From assembly GCF_039729195.1 (NCBI RefSeq), contig NZ_CP155796.1, positions 310,001 through 374,000 on the forward strand: a stretch of DNA of 64,000 nt, given 5' to 3'. How positions within the stretch are numbered: the stretch's first letter is position 1; each line of letters opens with the position of its first letter. Source of the DNA: Mycobacterium sp. DL. GTDB lineage: Bacteria > Actinomycetota > Actinomycetes > Mycobacteriales > Mycobacteriaceae. A model generated the notes under the pieces. It was not told the DNA's origin. It saw only the letters and a list, made by a program, of their open reading frames with translations, and made no database searches. Shown one piece after another: positions 24,712 to 33,967 of this stretch. The position numbers were made by a program, and so were the translations under genes.

Positions 24712-25413
24712 TCAGTAGGACTGCGAGACCGTGGTCGACATCTCGGAACCGTCGCAGTCCACCCGCACCAGGGCGCCGGTGATCTCGCCGGAATCCGTGG
24801 TCAACCGCACGATCTGTTCGGCGATCTCGTCGCGGCAGCGCGTCAGATCGTCTCCCTCGCAGACGATCCCCGGGGAGAGCGCATTGACCGTCACGCCCTC
24901 GCTGCGCAGCGACGCGGCCAGCGCCCGGGTGAGCCCGAGCAGTCCGTACTTCGCCGCCGACACGTGCACCCGCGCAGGGTCGCCGTCGAGTGCGTTGCGG
25001 CCGAGGATGTTGACGACGTGTCCACCCGGGACGAGGGTCGGCAGGGCATGCCTGATGCAGGTGAACGCTCCGTCCAGGGTGACGGCGTGGACCCTGCGCC
25101 AGTCCTCTTCGGTGATGTCGGCGAATGCCGCGCGAGGCCGGTACGACGCGTTGTTCACCAGAACCCGGACGTTGCCGTGCTCGGCGATCGTGGCGAACAT
25201 CTGTTGCACTGCAACGGGATCGGTGATATCCGCTGCCACCGTGAAGGCGGCACCCCCGGTGGCGCGGATGGCGTCGACCACCTCGTCCGCATCACCCGCG
25301 CGTGACCGGGTGTTCACCGCGACGGTCCAGCCGGCACGGGCCAGCCGGTCGGCGATGACGGCACCGAGGCCACTGCCTGCGCCGGTGACGAGTGCCACGC
25401 CACTCTCAGGCAT
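24712..25413 (-). CDS. Short-chain dehydrogenase/reductase
   Basis: A 233-residue SDR. The cofactor motif is VTGAGSGLGAVIADRL near the N-terminus and the structural NNASYRPR replaces NNAG. The catalytic serine/tyrosine region is VSAAKYGLLGLTRAL, with YxxxK altered to A-A-K-Y order: the Tyr follows the Lys rather than preceding it, so catalysis should be checked. The ATG at 25413 overlaps the upstream MmgE/PrpD gene by 8 bp, indicating coupling. It may interconvert a hydroxy/keto acid in the island pathway. Confidence 0.75.
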   Translation of the reverse strand: MPESGVALVTGAGSGLGAVIADRLARAGWTVAVNTRSRAGDADEVVDAIRATGGAAFTVAADITDPVAVQQMFATIAEHGNVRVLVNNASYRPRAAFADITEEDWRRVHAVTLDGAFTCIRHALPTLVPGGHVVNILGRNALDGDPARVHVSAAKYGLLGLTRALAASLRSEGVTVNALSPGIVCEGDDLTRCRDEIAEQIVRLTTDSGEITGALVRVDCDGSEMSTTVSQSY

Positions 25414-26767
25414 CGTCGAGCGGCACCGTATACGCAAGAAGTGCTGTCACGTCCTGCAATTCATCGACCCGCCAACAGCAGTCGAGGAGCGCCTCCGACC
25501 GCGCGACGCCGAGCACCGGGACGACAAGAGCGCGGAACTTGGCGCTGAGCTCGTCGTCGGCCAACGGCGCGGCAGGGGTGCCGCGGTTTCCCCGCACCTC
25601 GGTGGTCAGGGTCTGCCCGGACGCGAGCACAAGCTCGACATCGGCATCCTGCTTGCCCAGACCCGGGTCGGCGACGACCTTCACACGGTCGCGCAGTTCG
25701 ACGATGTCGGGCCGCGTCAACACCGCTTCGTCGAGTTCCTCGGTGCCGACGCGGTGGAACGCTACGGCCGCCGCCGCACAGTGCCGCAGGCTGAACTTGG
25801 CCTGCATGCGCGTCGTGGGCCGGGGTAGGTCCGCGAACCGAGCGGCGGGCGGTGAGACACGGACCTCGATGGCGGTGACGTCGGCGGCGGCGATGCCCTC
25901 GCCGGTCGTCAGGGCGATCACGCCGTCGATCATCGGGTGGGTCAGCGATCCGCTCGGGTAGAGCTTGTATCCGTTCGACGTGATGTTCCACGTCTCGCCG
26001 AGTCCCGTGGCGATCTTCTCGGGCGCAGGGTCGGAGCTCATCACCGCGAGGTAGCCGAAGTCACCCTCCAGAGCCTTCGCACTGGCCGTCAACCGCTGCG
26101 CGACGAGGCAGGCTGCCAGAACACCGTCCATCGCGGCCTTGCCGGGATGCATGCTCTTCAAGTCGCTCCCCGCCATCACCCGAAGACCGGCCGCCTGCGT
26201 CGCGCCCGCCGCGATCGCATGCTCGACCTGCTCAGCGCCGAGGCCCATCGTGCGGGCAGCGGCTGCCGCAGCACCGACGTGTCCCGACGTACCGGTGACG
26301 TGCCAGCCCGCGTCGTAGTGCGTCTGGCCCGCGGCGTGGGCGACCCGGGTCTCGACCTCGAACCCCAGGGCAAAGGTGGCGAGCGCATCCTTACCCGTCG
26401 TCGGCTGGGTGCCGGCCACGGCGAAGATCGCCGGCCACACCGAGCAGCTGCCGTGCACGGTGGTGCCCGGTGGGTTGTAGACGTCGTCGAGGTCGAGCAC
26501 GTGCGAGGCGAAAGCGTTCAGGAACGCGGCGTACGGAGCAGCGGCCCGCACGCCCGTCCCGACAACCGTTGCACTGCCGTGGTTCTCACTCACCGCCAGC
26601 GCGCTACGGGACCGGCGGGCGGCGTCGTCGGTGGATCCGGCGACGGCCACCCCGATGTGGTCCACGAGGGCGCGTCGCGACGCGTGCAGTACCGATTCGG
26701 GGATCTCGTCGCCATCGTGTTCCGCGACGAACTTGGCCAGTAGCGCGGACGGACCGTCTTCTGTCAC
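25406..26767 (-). CDS. MmgE/PrpD family protein (second copy)
   Basis: A 453-residue MmgE/PrpD protein, clearly a homolog of the copy at 23298-24662 (shared HVLDLDDVYNPPGTT versus LLDFDDTFNP, HVTGTSGHVGAAAAA and KSMHPGKAAMDGVLAA). Its GTG start overlaps the TctC stop by 4 nt and its 3' end overlaps the SDR start by 8 bp. Two such proteins in one operon could form a heteromer or act on two successive intermediates or stereoisomers. Confidence 0.85.
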   Translation of the reverse strand: MTEDGPSALLAKFVAEHDGDEIPESVLHASRRALVDHIGVAVAGSTDDAARRSRSALAVSENHGSATVVGTGVRAAAPYAAFLNAFASHVLDLDDVYNPPGTTVHGSCSVWPAIFAVAGTQPTTGKDALATFALGFEVETRVAHAAGQTHYDAGWHVTGTSGHVGAAAAAARTMGLGAEQVEHAIAAGATQAAGLRVMAGSDLKSMHPGKAAMDGVLAACLVAQRLTASAKALEGDFGYLAVMSSDPAPEKIATGLGETWNITSNGYKLYPSGSLTHPMIDGVIALTTGEGIAAADVTAIEVRVSPPAARFADLPRPTTRMQAKFSLRHCAAAAVAFHRVGTEELDEAVLTRPDIVELRDRVKVVADPGLGKQDADVELVLASGQTLTTEVRGNRGTPAAPLADDELSAKFRALVVPVLGVARSEALLDCCWRVDELQDVTALLAYTVPLDDA

Positions 26768-27774
26768 TGATCCTTCCTCAGGCCCAGGTCGCCGAGCAGG
26801 GTGCCGACGATCTCGGTCTGGTTGTTGAGGTAGTCGGTGAGCTCCTGACCCTGCAGGTTCTGGGTCACCAGACCGTCGCTGCTGGCCAGGGTCTTCCAGC
26901 CTTCGGTCTCGACCATCGCCGAGATGTCTTCCTGGTACGCCTGGATGGCGTCTTCGGGCATGTCGGGGGCGCCCATGATGGCGCGGAACTGCACGGGCAC
27001 CTGTGACGAGTCGATACCTTGCTCCTCGGTGGTCGACACCTCCGGGAACGCTTCCAGGCGCTCGTTGCCGACCACGGCGATCACTGCGAGTTCGTTCGCG
27101 CGAACCTGTTCGGCGACGTCGGAGGCGCTGCCGAGCATGATGTCGGCATCACCTCGCAGCAACGCGGTGATCCGTGAACCGGTGTCCTCGAACGACAGGA
27201 ACTTCCAGGTGGCGCCCAGCGAGTCCTGCAGCACCAGCCGGGTGAGGGCGTCGTTGGCGGTGCTGGAGCCGCCTGTCTGGACCAACGTGTCGGGTGCGGC
27301 CTTGGCGGCGTCGACGAACTGGGTGAAGGACGTGAATTCGCTGCCGGCTTTCGTCACGATCACCTGCGGCTCGGTGGCCACCAGGGAGATCGGGGTCAGC
27401 ATGTCGAGGTTGACGTTGGAGTCGGCGACCGTCATCGGGGTGGCGACCCAGGTCGGGGTGACCTGAGCGAGCAGGCCCGCGTTGCCCGCTCGCTCGATCA
27501 GGTAGGACATGGCGCCGATGCCGTCGCCGGCGGGGACGTTACGCACCGGCCACTGACTGTCGATGATGTCGTTCTCGTACATCACCTTGATGATCTGGCG
27601 GGTGAACACGTCGGAGCCGCCGCCGACGGCGTTGTGGGTCACCACCTCCACGTTGCCGGGTGCGCCGCCACCCGAGCCGGAGCCGGAGTCGGATCCGGAA
27701 CCGCCGCATGCGGACACGCCGAGTAGGGCGAGGATCGCGATCAGGACGGTGAGGGATTTCTTTGTACGGTTCAT
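26764..27774 (-). CDS. tctC: Tripartite tricarboxylate transporter substrate-binding lipoprotein (TctC/Bug family)
   Basis: A 336-residue extracytoplasmic binding protein. The signal peptide has a lipobox ending LGVSAC, with acylation at Cys23, followed by a Gly/Ser linker. The mature part resembles Bug-family receptors (VTHNAVGGGSDVFTRQIIKVM). It captures a carboxylate for the TctA/TctB membrane pair. As in other actinobacteria it is a lipoprotein rather than periplasmic. The ATG at 27774 is chosen over longer frames because it starts the signal peptide. Ligand unknown. Confidence 0.88.
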   Translation of the reverse strand: MNRTKKSLTVLIAILALLGVSACGGSGSDSGSGSGGGAPGNVEVVTHNAVGGGSDVFTRQIIKVMYENDIIDSQWPVRNVPAGDGIGAMSYLIERAGNAGLLAQVTPTWVATPMTVADSNVNLDMLTPISLVATEPQVIVTKAGSEFTSFTQFVDAAKAAPDTLVQTGGSSTANDALTRLVLQDSLGATWKFLSFEDTGSRITALLRGDADIMLGSASDVAEQVRANELAVIAVVGNERLEAFPEVSTTEEQGIDSSQVPVQFRAIMGAPDMPEDAIQAYQEDISAMVETEGWKTLASSDGLVTQNLQGQELTDYLNNQTEIVGTLLGDLGLRKDQ

Positions 27775-27820
27775 TTCTCTTCCTTGAGAGTCGGGAGCTT
27801 CTGGGAGACAGAGGATGTGG

Positions 27821-29335
27821 TCACACCTCGGACTCGAGCATCTGTTCGCGCACCTTGCGGGACTTGCGGCCGAATGTGAGAAGGAGCAGCAGCACAACCG
27901 CAAGTCCGATGAGTGCCGCTGAGATGGGCCGCTGCAGGTAGATCATCGGACTGTTGTCCGACAGGAGCAGCGACTGGCGGATCGAGTTCTCGGCGATGGG
28001 TCCGAGAACGAACGCGAGAACCAGTGGCGCGGGCGGGATGTCGAGCTTGCGCATGACGTAGCCCAGGAGTCCGAAGATCACCAGCAGCCAGACGTCGAAG
28101 ATCGAGAAGTTGACGCTGAACACACCTACCACCGAGATCAGCAGGATCCCCGGGTAGAGAACCTTGTAGGGGGTGTTCAGCAGCTTCGCGAAGAACGGCA
28201 CCATCGGCAGGTTCATCACCAGCAGGGCGAGGTTGCCCAGGTACATGCTGGCGATGATCGGCCAGACCACGTCGGAATGCTCGGAGAACAGCAGCGGTCC
28301 CGGGTTGAGCCCGTAGAGCACCAACGCGCCCAGCAGGATCGCGCCGGTTCCCGAACCCGGGATGCCCATCGTCAGCAGCGGGACCATCGCCCCACCGGTC
28401 TCGGAGTTGTTGGCAGCCTCCGGGGCGGCCACGCCCTCGATGGCGCCCTTGCCGAACTCCTCGGGATGCTTCGAGGTGCGCTTGGCGACGATGTAGGACA
28501 CGAAGGAGGCGACCGTGGAACCGGCGCCGGGCAGGACCCCGATGAGGAAGCCGAGGACGCCGCCCTGCAGCATCGCCGGGGTCGACCGCTTGATGTCCGC
28601 CCCGGACGGCAGCAGTTCGCGGAACTTCTTGGGCACCGCAAAAAGCGGCTTCTGGGTCTTCTCCTCGAGGTTCACCAGTACCTCACCGATGGCGAAGATC
28701 CCGACGGACAGGGCGATGAACTCGATGCCGCCTGCCAGTTCGATCTCGCCTCCGGTGAACCGCTGCTCGCCGGAGAAGAGGTCGGTTCCGATGGTGGCGA
28801 GGAACAACCCGATGAACATCGAGATGAAGCCCTTGAGCAGGGAATCGCCCGCGAGCATGATCACCAGCAGGAGTGCGAAGAGCATCAGCGCCGAGTACTC
28901 GGGTGGGCCGAAGTTGACCGCCACCTTGGCGGCGAGCGGCGCGAGGAAGGTGAGCCCGATGACACCGATGGTGCCGGCCACGAACGAGGCGATCGCCGCG
29001 ATGCCCAGCGCCTGCCCGGCCCGCCCCTTCTTGGCCATCTGATAGCCGTCGAGACACGTGACGACAGAGGCGGATTCGCCCGGGATGTTCATCAGGATCG
29101 ATGTCGTCGAGCCGCCGTACTTGGCGCCGTAGTAGATACCCGCCATCATGATCAGGCCGGTCGCCGGGTCGAAACCGGTGGCCAAGGGCAGCAGGATCGA
29201 GATCGTCGCAGGTGGGCCGAGCCCTGGCAGGATGCCGACCAGTGTGCCGAGCAGGCAACCGACCAGCAACCAGAACAGGTTGGTCGGTGTGATGGCTGTC
29301 TGGAATCCGGACAGCAGACCGTTTACCGCATCCAC
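27821..29335 (-). CDS. tctA: Tripartite tricarboxylate transporter large membrane subunit (TctA)
   Basis: A 504-residue, about 12-helix protein of the TctA family. Conserved loop [18 protein letters not shown] near residues 33-50 and [16 protein letters not shown] match the family. A second loop, [17 protein letters not shown], is the repeat of the first. Hydrophobic helices run throughout, and the C-terminus is basic. Together with TctB and TctC it drives sodium- or proton-coupled uptake of a tricarboxylate. GTG start. Confidence 0.92.
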   Translation of the reverse strand: MDAVNGLLSGFQTAITPTNLFWLLVGCLLGTLVGILPGLGPPATISILLPLATGFDPATGLIMMAGIYYGAKYGGSTTSILMNIPGESASVVTCLDGYQMAKKGRAGQALGIAAIASFVAGTIGVIGLTFLAPLAAKVAVNFGPPEYSALMLFALLLVIMLAGDSLLKGFISMFIGLFLATIGTDLFSGEQRFTGGEIELAGGIEFIALSVGIFAIGEVLVNLEEKTQKPLFAVPKKFRELLPSGADIKRSTPAMLQGGVLGFLIGVLPGAGSTVASFVSYIVAKRTSKHPEEFGKGAIEGVAAPEAANNSETGGAMVPLLTMGIPGSGTGAILLGALVLYGLNPGPLLFSEHSDVVWPIIASMYLGNLALLVMNLPMVPFFAKLLNTPYKVLYPGILLISVVGVFSVNFSIFDVWLLVIFGLLGYVMRKLDIPPAPLVLAFVLGPIAENSIRQSLLLSDNSPMIYLQRPISAALIGLAVVLLLLLTFGRKSRKVREQMLESEV

Positions 29336-29387
29336 TCGTCGTGTCCTCTCTTGCCCGTCAGGCCATCGGTCCGGTGCTGAGATCCGT

Positions 29388-30038
29388 TCACTGCCACAGG
29401 GTTCCTACGGGGAGTCGGACTTCGAGCAGGATCTCGAAGACGAAGTACATCGCCGGGGGCAGGAGGAGCAACGTGACGATCGAGGGGATGGAGCGCATCC
29501 GTTCCACCACCACGATCACGAACAGCACGAGCACCTCTCCGGCGATGAGGAATCCGAACGGATCCAACAGCGCGGTGCAGATGACCAGCGCGAGCCAGAC
29601 CAGCAGCGCGCGGGCGATCTGGTTGCGCCCGAGAGACAGCGTCGGGGCTTCACCGTTACGTGCTCGGGGACCGAACGCCCAGACGGCCGACAGCAACAGG
29701 CCCAGTCCGATGAGGCAGATCGTCAGCAGCACCGGGAGGTAGCCGGGACCCGGCTCGTTGTTCCCTCCGTAGAACGGAAGTTCCGTCGAACTCCGGTAGA
29801 GCATCCACGCTGCCGCCGCGGCCACCACGAGGCCGAGCCCGATGTGGACCCGCTGGGTCAGTCGGCGGTCCTGCTCGCTGGGCGGCGCGTCGTCGCTGTC
29901 CACGGGCTGGTCGTCGGGGTCGGCGGTCAGGGGGGTGTCACCCACCGCTCGATCGGTCGGGTTATCGCCCTCCGGATCGGGGAGATGACCCGTTCCCGCG
30001 GGGGCTGCACCGGTGGGTTGTTCGGTATCTCGAGCCAT
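29388..30038 (-). CDS. tctB: Tripartite tricarboxylate transporter small subunit (TctB)
   Basis: A 216-residue protein. A disordered hydrophilic N-terminus (about 1-63) is followed by four hydrophobic helices: VHIGLGLVVAAAAAWMLY, LPVLLTICLIGLGLLLSAVW, ALLVWLALVICTALLDPFGF and the pair LVLFVIVVVE/TLLLLPPAMYFVFEILL. It is the first gene of the operon and is divergent from the IclR regulator. The long N-terminal tail is unusual for the family. Confidence 0.82.
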   Translation of the reverse strand: MARDTEQPTGAAPAGTGHLPDPEGDNPTDRAVGDTPLTADPDDQPVDSDDAPPSEQDRRLTQRVHIGLGLVVAAAAAWMLYRSSTELPFYGGNNEPGPGYLPVLLTICLIGLGLLLSAVWAFGPRARNGEAPTLSLGRNQIARALLVWLALVICTALLDPFGFLIAGEVLVLFVIVVVERMRSIPSIVTLLLLPPAMYFVFEILLEVRLPVGTLWQ

Positions 30039-30074
30039 TCAGACCTCTTGGTTGATGTCTTCAGGAGGGAAAGA

Positions 30075-30093
30075 ATTTCTGTATGTGAGAAAT
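30075..30093. promoter_or_regulatory. Inverted repeat between tctB and iclR (candidate IclR operator)
   Basis: ATTTCT-gtatgtg-AGAAAT, perfect 6-bp arms in the 141-bp divergent region. Its position suits control of both promoters by the neighbouring IclR-family regulator. Short arms keep confidence low. Confidence 0.45.
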
Positions 30094-30179
30094 CTAGGTT
30101 CAGCCGGTAGATGTGTCAAGCATCACTTGCTGCGCCTGAACATCCGCGTACCCCGTCGAATCGCCGGTACTCTTCTTCT

Positions 30180-30971
30180 ATGCAGAAGGTGAGGCCGGAG
30201 AGCGAAACGGGTCCGGCGTATCCGATCGCGTCGGTGAACAACGCCTTGTTGTTGCTGCTGCTGTTCCGCGAGCAACCCCGGGTGCGACTCACCGACGCGT
30301 GCAAGTACCTCGGCGTCGCGCACTCCACCGCGCACCGACTGCTCGCGATGCTGGCCCATCACGGTTTTGTCCAGCAGGAGCCGGTGACTCGGGCCTATGT
30401 GGCGGGTCCCGCGCTCGTTGAAGTCGGTCTGGCGGTGGTGGGTTCGCTCAACGTCCGCGAGCAGGCCCGTCCGGCGATGGAGGAGTTGAACACCGAACTC
30501 GGTGAGACCGTCCACCTGGGTGTGCTCGAGGGCAACCAGGTCCGCTATGCCGACGCGGTGGAATCCGAGCGGGCCCTGCGCGTGGTGGCCCGCACCGGCA
30601 CGTTGGTGCCCGCGCACTGCACGTCGCTGGGCAAGGCGCTGCTGTCGCTGATGACCGACCAGCAGGTCGCAGAGGTCTATCCGACGTCCGACGAACCGTT
30701 CACCGCAAGAACCGATCAGTCCATCACCACCCAGGCCGAACTCCTCGAGGAAGTGGCCAAGACGCGGGAACGCGGCTACGCGGTCAATTCGGGCGAGACC
30801 GAGGACGACGTCGGATCGGTCGCGGTGGCCTTCCGTGACTTTGCGGGTCGGCCGGCTGCGATCGCCGTGGCGGCTCCCTCGAGTCGCTTGAATTCCCAAC
30901 GCATCTCGCACATCGGAGAGCTGATGATCGAGACTTTGGCAAAGAGCCCGGACGGCCCCCGCCGGGGCTGA
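30180..30971 (+). CDS. IclR-family transcriptional regulator
   Basis: A 263-residue IclR regulator. The N-terminal winged HTH (about 15-75: RLTDACKYLGVAHSTAHRLL) is followed by a ligand-binding domain with the family signature HCTSLGKALLS and RERGYAVNSGETEDDVGSVAV. It is divergent from the tctBAC-mmgE operon and most likely controls it in response to the imported acid or a metabolite. The ATG at 30180 is preferred over an upstream in-frame start because it matches the family N-terminus. Confidence 0.9.
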   Translation: MQKVRPESETGPAYPIASVNNALLLLLLFREQPRVRLTDACKYLGVAHSTAHRLLAMLAHHGFVQQEPVTRAYVAGPALVEVGLAVVGSLNVREQARPAMEELNTELGETVHLGVLEGNQVRYADAVESERALRVVARTGTLVPAHCTSLGKALLSLMTDQQVAEVYPTSDEPFTARTDQSITTQAELLEEVAKTRERGYAVNSGETEDDVGSVAVAFRDFAGRPAAIAVAAPSSRLNSQRISHIGELMIETLAKSPDGPRRG

Positions 30972-30984
30972 CCGGCGGTCAGCC
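30966..30984. terminator. Stem-loop overlapping the convergent ends of iclR and the MFS gene
   Basis: GGCTGACC-ggc-GGTCAGCC, a perfect 8-bp stem with a tight 3-nt loop, covering the iclR stop and the end of the MFS gene. It can act as a terminator for both strands. Confidence 0.55.
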
Positions 30985-32172
30985 GGGGTCCTTCCTCGCG
31001 CTGATCAGGCCCGAGCCGGCGGTGCCGAGCATGACCACCGCCAACATGATGAAGGCCATCTGCACGCCGAGCCAGCCTGACATCGCGCCCGCTGCCACCA
31101 GGATCAGGGTCTGGCCGAGGCGGTTGGTCGCCATCCGGAGGCCCAACGCGGACCCGCGGCTGGTTTCGTCGACGAGATTGACGACCCAGTCCATCGTGGT
31201 GGTCTGGGACAAACCGAGCGCGAAGCCGAGCACTGCCATCGCGGGGATCATCGGCACCAGATCGTCGCTGACCGCGATGAGCACCAGGCATGCCGACGCG
31301 ACTGCGGTGGCGCTGACGGTCAATCGCAGCGTGGAGATCCGCCGGACGAACATCGGTGTGGCGGCACGCGCGAGTAACGCGCCGGTCGAACTGATGCCCA
31401 GCAGCAGTCCGACCTGGGACGGTTTGAGGCCGACGGCTGCTCCGAGCAACGGGACGTACACCAGCAGCAGGTCCATGCCGCTCTTGGCGGAGAAGCTCGT
31501 CATCAGCGCGGCGGGCATCCCTCGCCGCCGAAGCAGGTGCCACACCCGCTGGGCACGCCCGGTGCGGATCGTGGACTTCTGGATGTTGGTGCGCCAGGCC
31601 AGAATTGCCGGAGGTACACCTGCGACGAACACCCATGCGGCGACGAGCAGGGCCGATGAGGTGGCCTCGAGACCGGGTTGTTCGGAGTGTCCGATGATCA
31701 CGCCACCGGCGATGGGGCCGGCGATCTGACCGAGCGCAGAGATGGTGGTCAACATGCCGAAACGATTGATGCGGGTCAGGGAACTCTGCGCCTGAGCCAT
31801 GATGCTCTGCGCGCCGATGGTGCCCGACATGTGGCCGACGCCCAGCGCGGTGGTGGCCAGTCCGATGGCGGGAACGGTGTCGGCGACCACGAGCGCGAAC
31901 GCCGCCGCCGCGGCGACGGCCAGTCCCAGTCCCAGAAGGACAGCGGGATGGTGCTTCTCGGCCCACCGGCCGAACCCGACCGCGAGCAGCATCGGGGGAA
32001 CGGCGAAGCACGCCGCGGCCAGGCCGAGAGCGGTGCCGTCGGCGTCGAGCGCCAACAGGCGGTAGGTCGACACCGGGCGGGCCAGTGTGACCGCGGTCTG
32101 GAGCAGGAAGATGCTGGCGACGGTTCCGAGGAGCCACCACGGCGGCATCGTACGACCCGAGAACACCTTCAC
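30979..32172 (-). CDS. Major facilitator superfamily transporter
   Basis: A 397-residue membrane protein with about 12 hydrophobic helices, MFS type, with a cytoplasmic loop basic at the middle. GLATTALGVGHMSGTIGAQSIMAQA and FGRWAEKHHP match MFS loop motifs. The GTG at 32172 is the first start; Met9 is an alternative. It is downstream of the VOC gene in the same direction (gap 49 bp), and converges with iclR. It could export or import the same type of acid as the Tct system, but no substrate is shown. Confidence 0.82.
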   Translation of the reverse strand: MKVFSGRTMPPWWLLGTVASIFLLQTAVTLARPVSTYRLLALDADGTALGLAAACFAVPPMLLAVGFGRWAEKHHPAVLLGLGLAVAAAAAFALVVADTVPAIGLATTALGVGHMSGTIGAQSIMAQAQSSLTRINRFGMLTTISALGQIAGPIAGGVIIGHSEQPGLEATSSALLVAAWVFVAGVPPAILAWRTNIQKSTIRTGRAQRVWHLLRRRGMPAALMTSFSAKSGMDLLLVYVPLLGAAVGLKPSQVGLLLGISSTGALLARAATPMFVRRISTLRLTVSATAVASACLVLIAVSDDLVPMIPAMAVLGFALGLSQTTTMDWVVNLVDETSRGSALGLRMATNRLGQTLILVAAGAMSGWLGVQMAFIMLAVVMLGTAGSGLISARKDPG

Positions 32173-32221
32173 GGCTCAGTCGTACCCCCGCCCGTACCGA
32201 GGGGGCGGGGGTACGCGTCGA

Positions 32222-32614
32222 TCAGAACTTCCAGCCACGCTCCGGCGTGGCGACGTCGACCTCGACACCGTCTGGATCGCGGAACTTGAAGAATCGGGGC
32301 GGGTCGGCCTTCTCTGCGCCGTACACCTCGATCCCGCGTTCCTTCAGCGCGGTGACCACGGAGGCGGTGTCCTCGATCGTCACGCCGATGTGGTTGGGGC
32401 CCATGGCTCCATACGTCCATTCGGACCTCTGGATCTCTGGATTGGGCTGCAGGAGTGAGTAGTTGACCTCGCCGTCGCTCAGGTCGATGGCCTTGCCCGG
32501 GTAGTGGCCGGGAGTACGGATATCGCCCAGTCGTTTGAAGCCGAGCACGTTCTCGTAGAACTCGGCGGTCCTCTCGAGATCCTGGACGACGATTCCAAGG
32601 TGTCGGATGCGCAC
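32222..32614 (-). CDS. VOC/glyoxalase-fold protein
   Basis: A 130-residue vicinal oxygen chelate protein with the two beta-alpha-beta-beta-beta halves: MRIRHLGIVVQDLERTAEFY (first His ligand near residue 5) and GPNHIGVTIED (second His), ending with FRDPDGVEVDVATP (Glu ligand). VOC enzymes include methylmalonyl-CoA epimerase, glyoxalase and dioxygenases; this single domain is compatible with an epimerase or lyase. It heads a two-gene unit with the MFS gene. Substrate unknown. Confidence 0.82.
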   Translation of the reverse strand: MRIRHLGIVVQDLERTAEFYENVLGFKRLGDIRTPGHYPGKAIDLSDGEVNYSLLQPNPEIQRSEWTYGAMGPNHIGVTIEDTASVVTALKERGIEVYGAEKADPPRFFKFRDPDGVEVDVATPERGWKF

Positions 32615-32865
32615 CTGACATCCCCTCTTTCTGATTGTCGATGTTTCAATGTTCCGTTGTGGAGAAAAGGTTTCTGCAAATCAGACTGTAGGACGTCCGG
32701 TCCGCAGCGTCAATGATTCGAGGGGGGGAGCAGAGGGGAGTAGTGCGGTGCCGTAGCGCCGTGTCTGCTCCGGCCACGCGATTCACCGTTCACAACAGAG
32801 CACGGACATGGGTGTCATCAATGGCAGAATCCGTGAGAACCGCTACGGGAGAGCTGTACGGCGAT

Positions 32866-32871
32866 TAACAT
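32866..32871 (+). promoter_or_regulatory. -10 box of the MpaB cluster, leaderless style
   Basis: TAACAT, 7 nt before the ATG at 32879, consistent with a transcript starting at or next to the start codon. No Shine-Dalgarno precedes this ATG. The rest of the 264-bp gap upstream shows no gene. Confidence 0.45.
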
Positions 32872-32878
32872 ATCGGCC

Positions 32879-33103
32879 ATGTTGAGCGCCGTGCGGCGGG
32901 TACTGGATCACCAGATGACCATCGCCGAATGGATGGGCACTGCACTGTTGCTCAGCGTCCCCCATCTCGGGATCGGGGTCGTCTGGTCGCTGACCCACAC
33001 CGGCCACCTCTCCCAACTCGACGGGCCGGCGAAGGTGGTGTCGTTCCTCGCGGCCGTCGTCGCATGGCCGGCCCTTCTGTTCGCCGACGTCTGTTCGACG
33101 TGA
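32879..33103 (+). CDS. Small two-helix membrane protein, first of a homologous pair
   Basis: A 74-residue protein with two hydrophobic helices (WMGTALLLSVPHLGIGVVW and VVSFLAAVVAWPALLFADV). It is homologous to the 86-residue protein at 33968-34228: both have RRxL, A..TA..L..P, a GW/AW turn and a second helix ending in WPA-L--VC. Its stop overlaps the start of the MpaB-family gene (GTGA). It probably anchors or partners the oxygenase. No known family was recognised. Confidence 0.7.
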   Translation: MLSAVRRVLDHQMTIAEWMGTALLLSVPHLGIGVVWSLTHTGHLSQLDGPAKVVSFLAAVVAWPALLFADVCST

Positions 33104-33957
33104 CCGCCACCCGCATCCGAATCGCCAAGCGCACCGCGCGCTGGAGCGACGAACCGGTGACCGCAGCCGACGCCATGGATTTCTGGTCGTTCGCCGCAGG
33201 TGCAGCCAACGTGGTCATGCAACTGTCGAACCCTGGCGTGGGTCACGGCGTCGTCGAGAGCAAGGTCGATTCGGGTGCGCTGATGAAGCACCCGTGGAAG
33301 CGGGCACGGACGACGTTCCAGTACCTCGCCGTCGCGGTGATCGGATCCGACGAGGATCGGGCCGCGTTCCGCGACGCGGTCGACGAGGTGCACCGTCAGG
33401 TGAAATCGGGACCGCAGAGTCCGGTGCGGTACAACGCATTCGATCTCGACCTCCAGATGTGGGTGGCGGCGTGCCTGTTCGTGGGCCTCGAGGACACCTA
33501 CCAACTGCTGCGCGGCGAGATGACTCCCGAGCAGTCCGAACAGTTCTACACATCGGCGTGGCCGCTGGGCACCACTCTGCAGGTACGCGAGGACCAGTGG
33601 CCCGCGACGCGTGCGGAGTTCGACCGCTACTGGGACATCGCGTGCCAAGACATCGCATTGGACGACGTCGTGCGCACCTACCTGCTCGACCTGATCGACT
33701 TACGGATGATCAATCCGGTTCTGGCGCTGCCTTTTCGGCCGTTGCTGAAGTTCCTCACCGTCGGCTTCCTGGCGCCGGTGTTCCGAGAGGCGCTCGGCGT
33801 GACGTGGGGGCCGGCCCGGCAACGCTCGTTCGAGCGGCTGTTCCTGTTCGTGGCCTTCGTCAACCGGTTCCTGCCGGGATTCATCCGTCAGGGCGGAAGC
33901 CATGTGCTGCTGGCCGACGTCCGCAGGCGTTCCCGTCGGCAACGGCGACTGGTCTGA
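33100..33957 (+). CDS. Oxygenase MpaB family protein (DUF2236)
   Basis: A 285-residue DUF2236/MpaB-family protein. Family landmarks seen: DFWSFAAGAANVVMQLSNPGVGHGVV, GALMKHPWKRARTTFQYLAVAVIG and the Trp/Tyr-rich QMWVAACLFVGLEDTY region, the heme-coordinating-type layout (quoted here in part). Such proteins include latex-clearing oxygenase relatives and mycophenolic acid biosynthetic MpaB. The GTG start overlaps the previous stop. A longer in-frame extension exists upstream but would overlie the small membrane gene. Small membrane partners flank it on both sides. Substrate unknown. Confidence 0.8.
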   Translation: MTATRIRIAKRTARWSDEPVTAADAMDFWSFAAGAANVVMQLSNPGVGHGVVESKVDSGALMKHPWKRARTTFQYLAVAVIGSDEDRAAFRDAVDEVHRQVKSGPQSPVRYNAFDLDLQMWVAACLFVGLEDTYQLLRGEMTPEQSEQFYTSAWPLGTTLQVREDQWPATRAEFDRYWDIACQDIALDDVVRTYLLDLIDLRMINPVLALPFRPLLKFLTVGFLAPVFREALGVTWGPARQRSFERLFLFVAFVNRFLPGFIRQGGSHVLLADVRRRSRRQRRLV

Positions 33958-33967
33958 GGAGGTGGCC

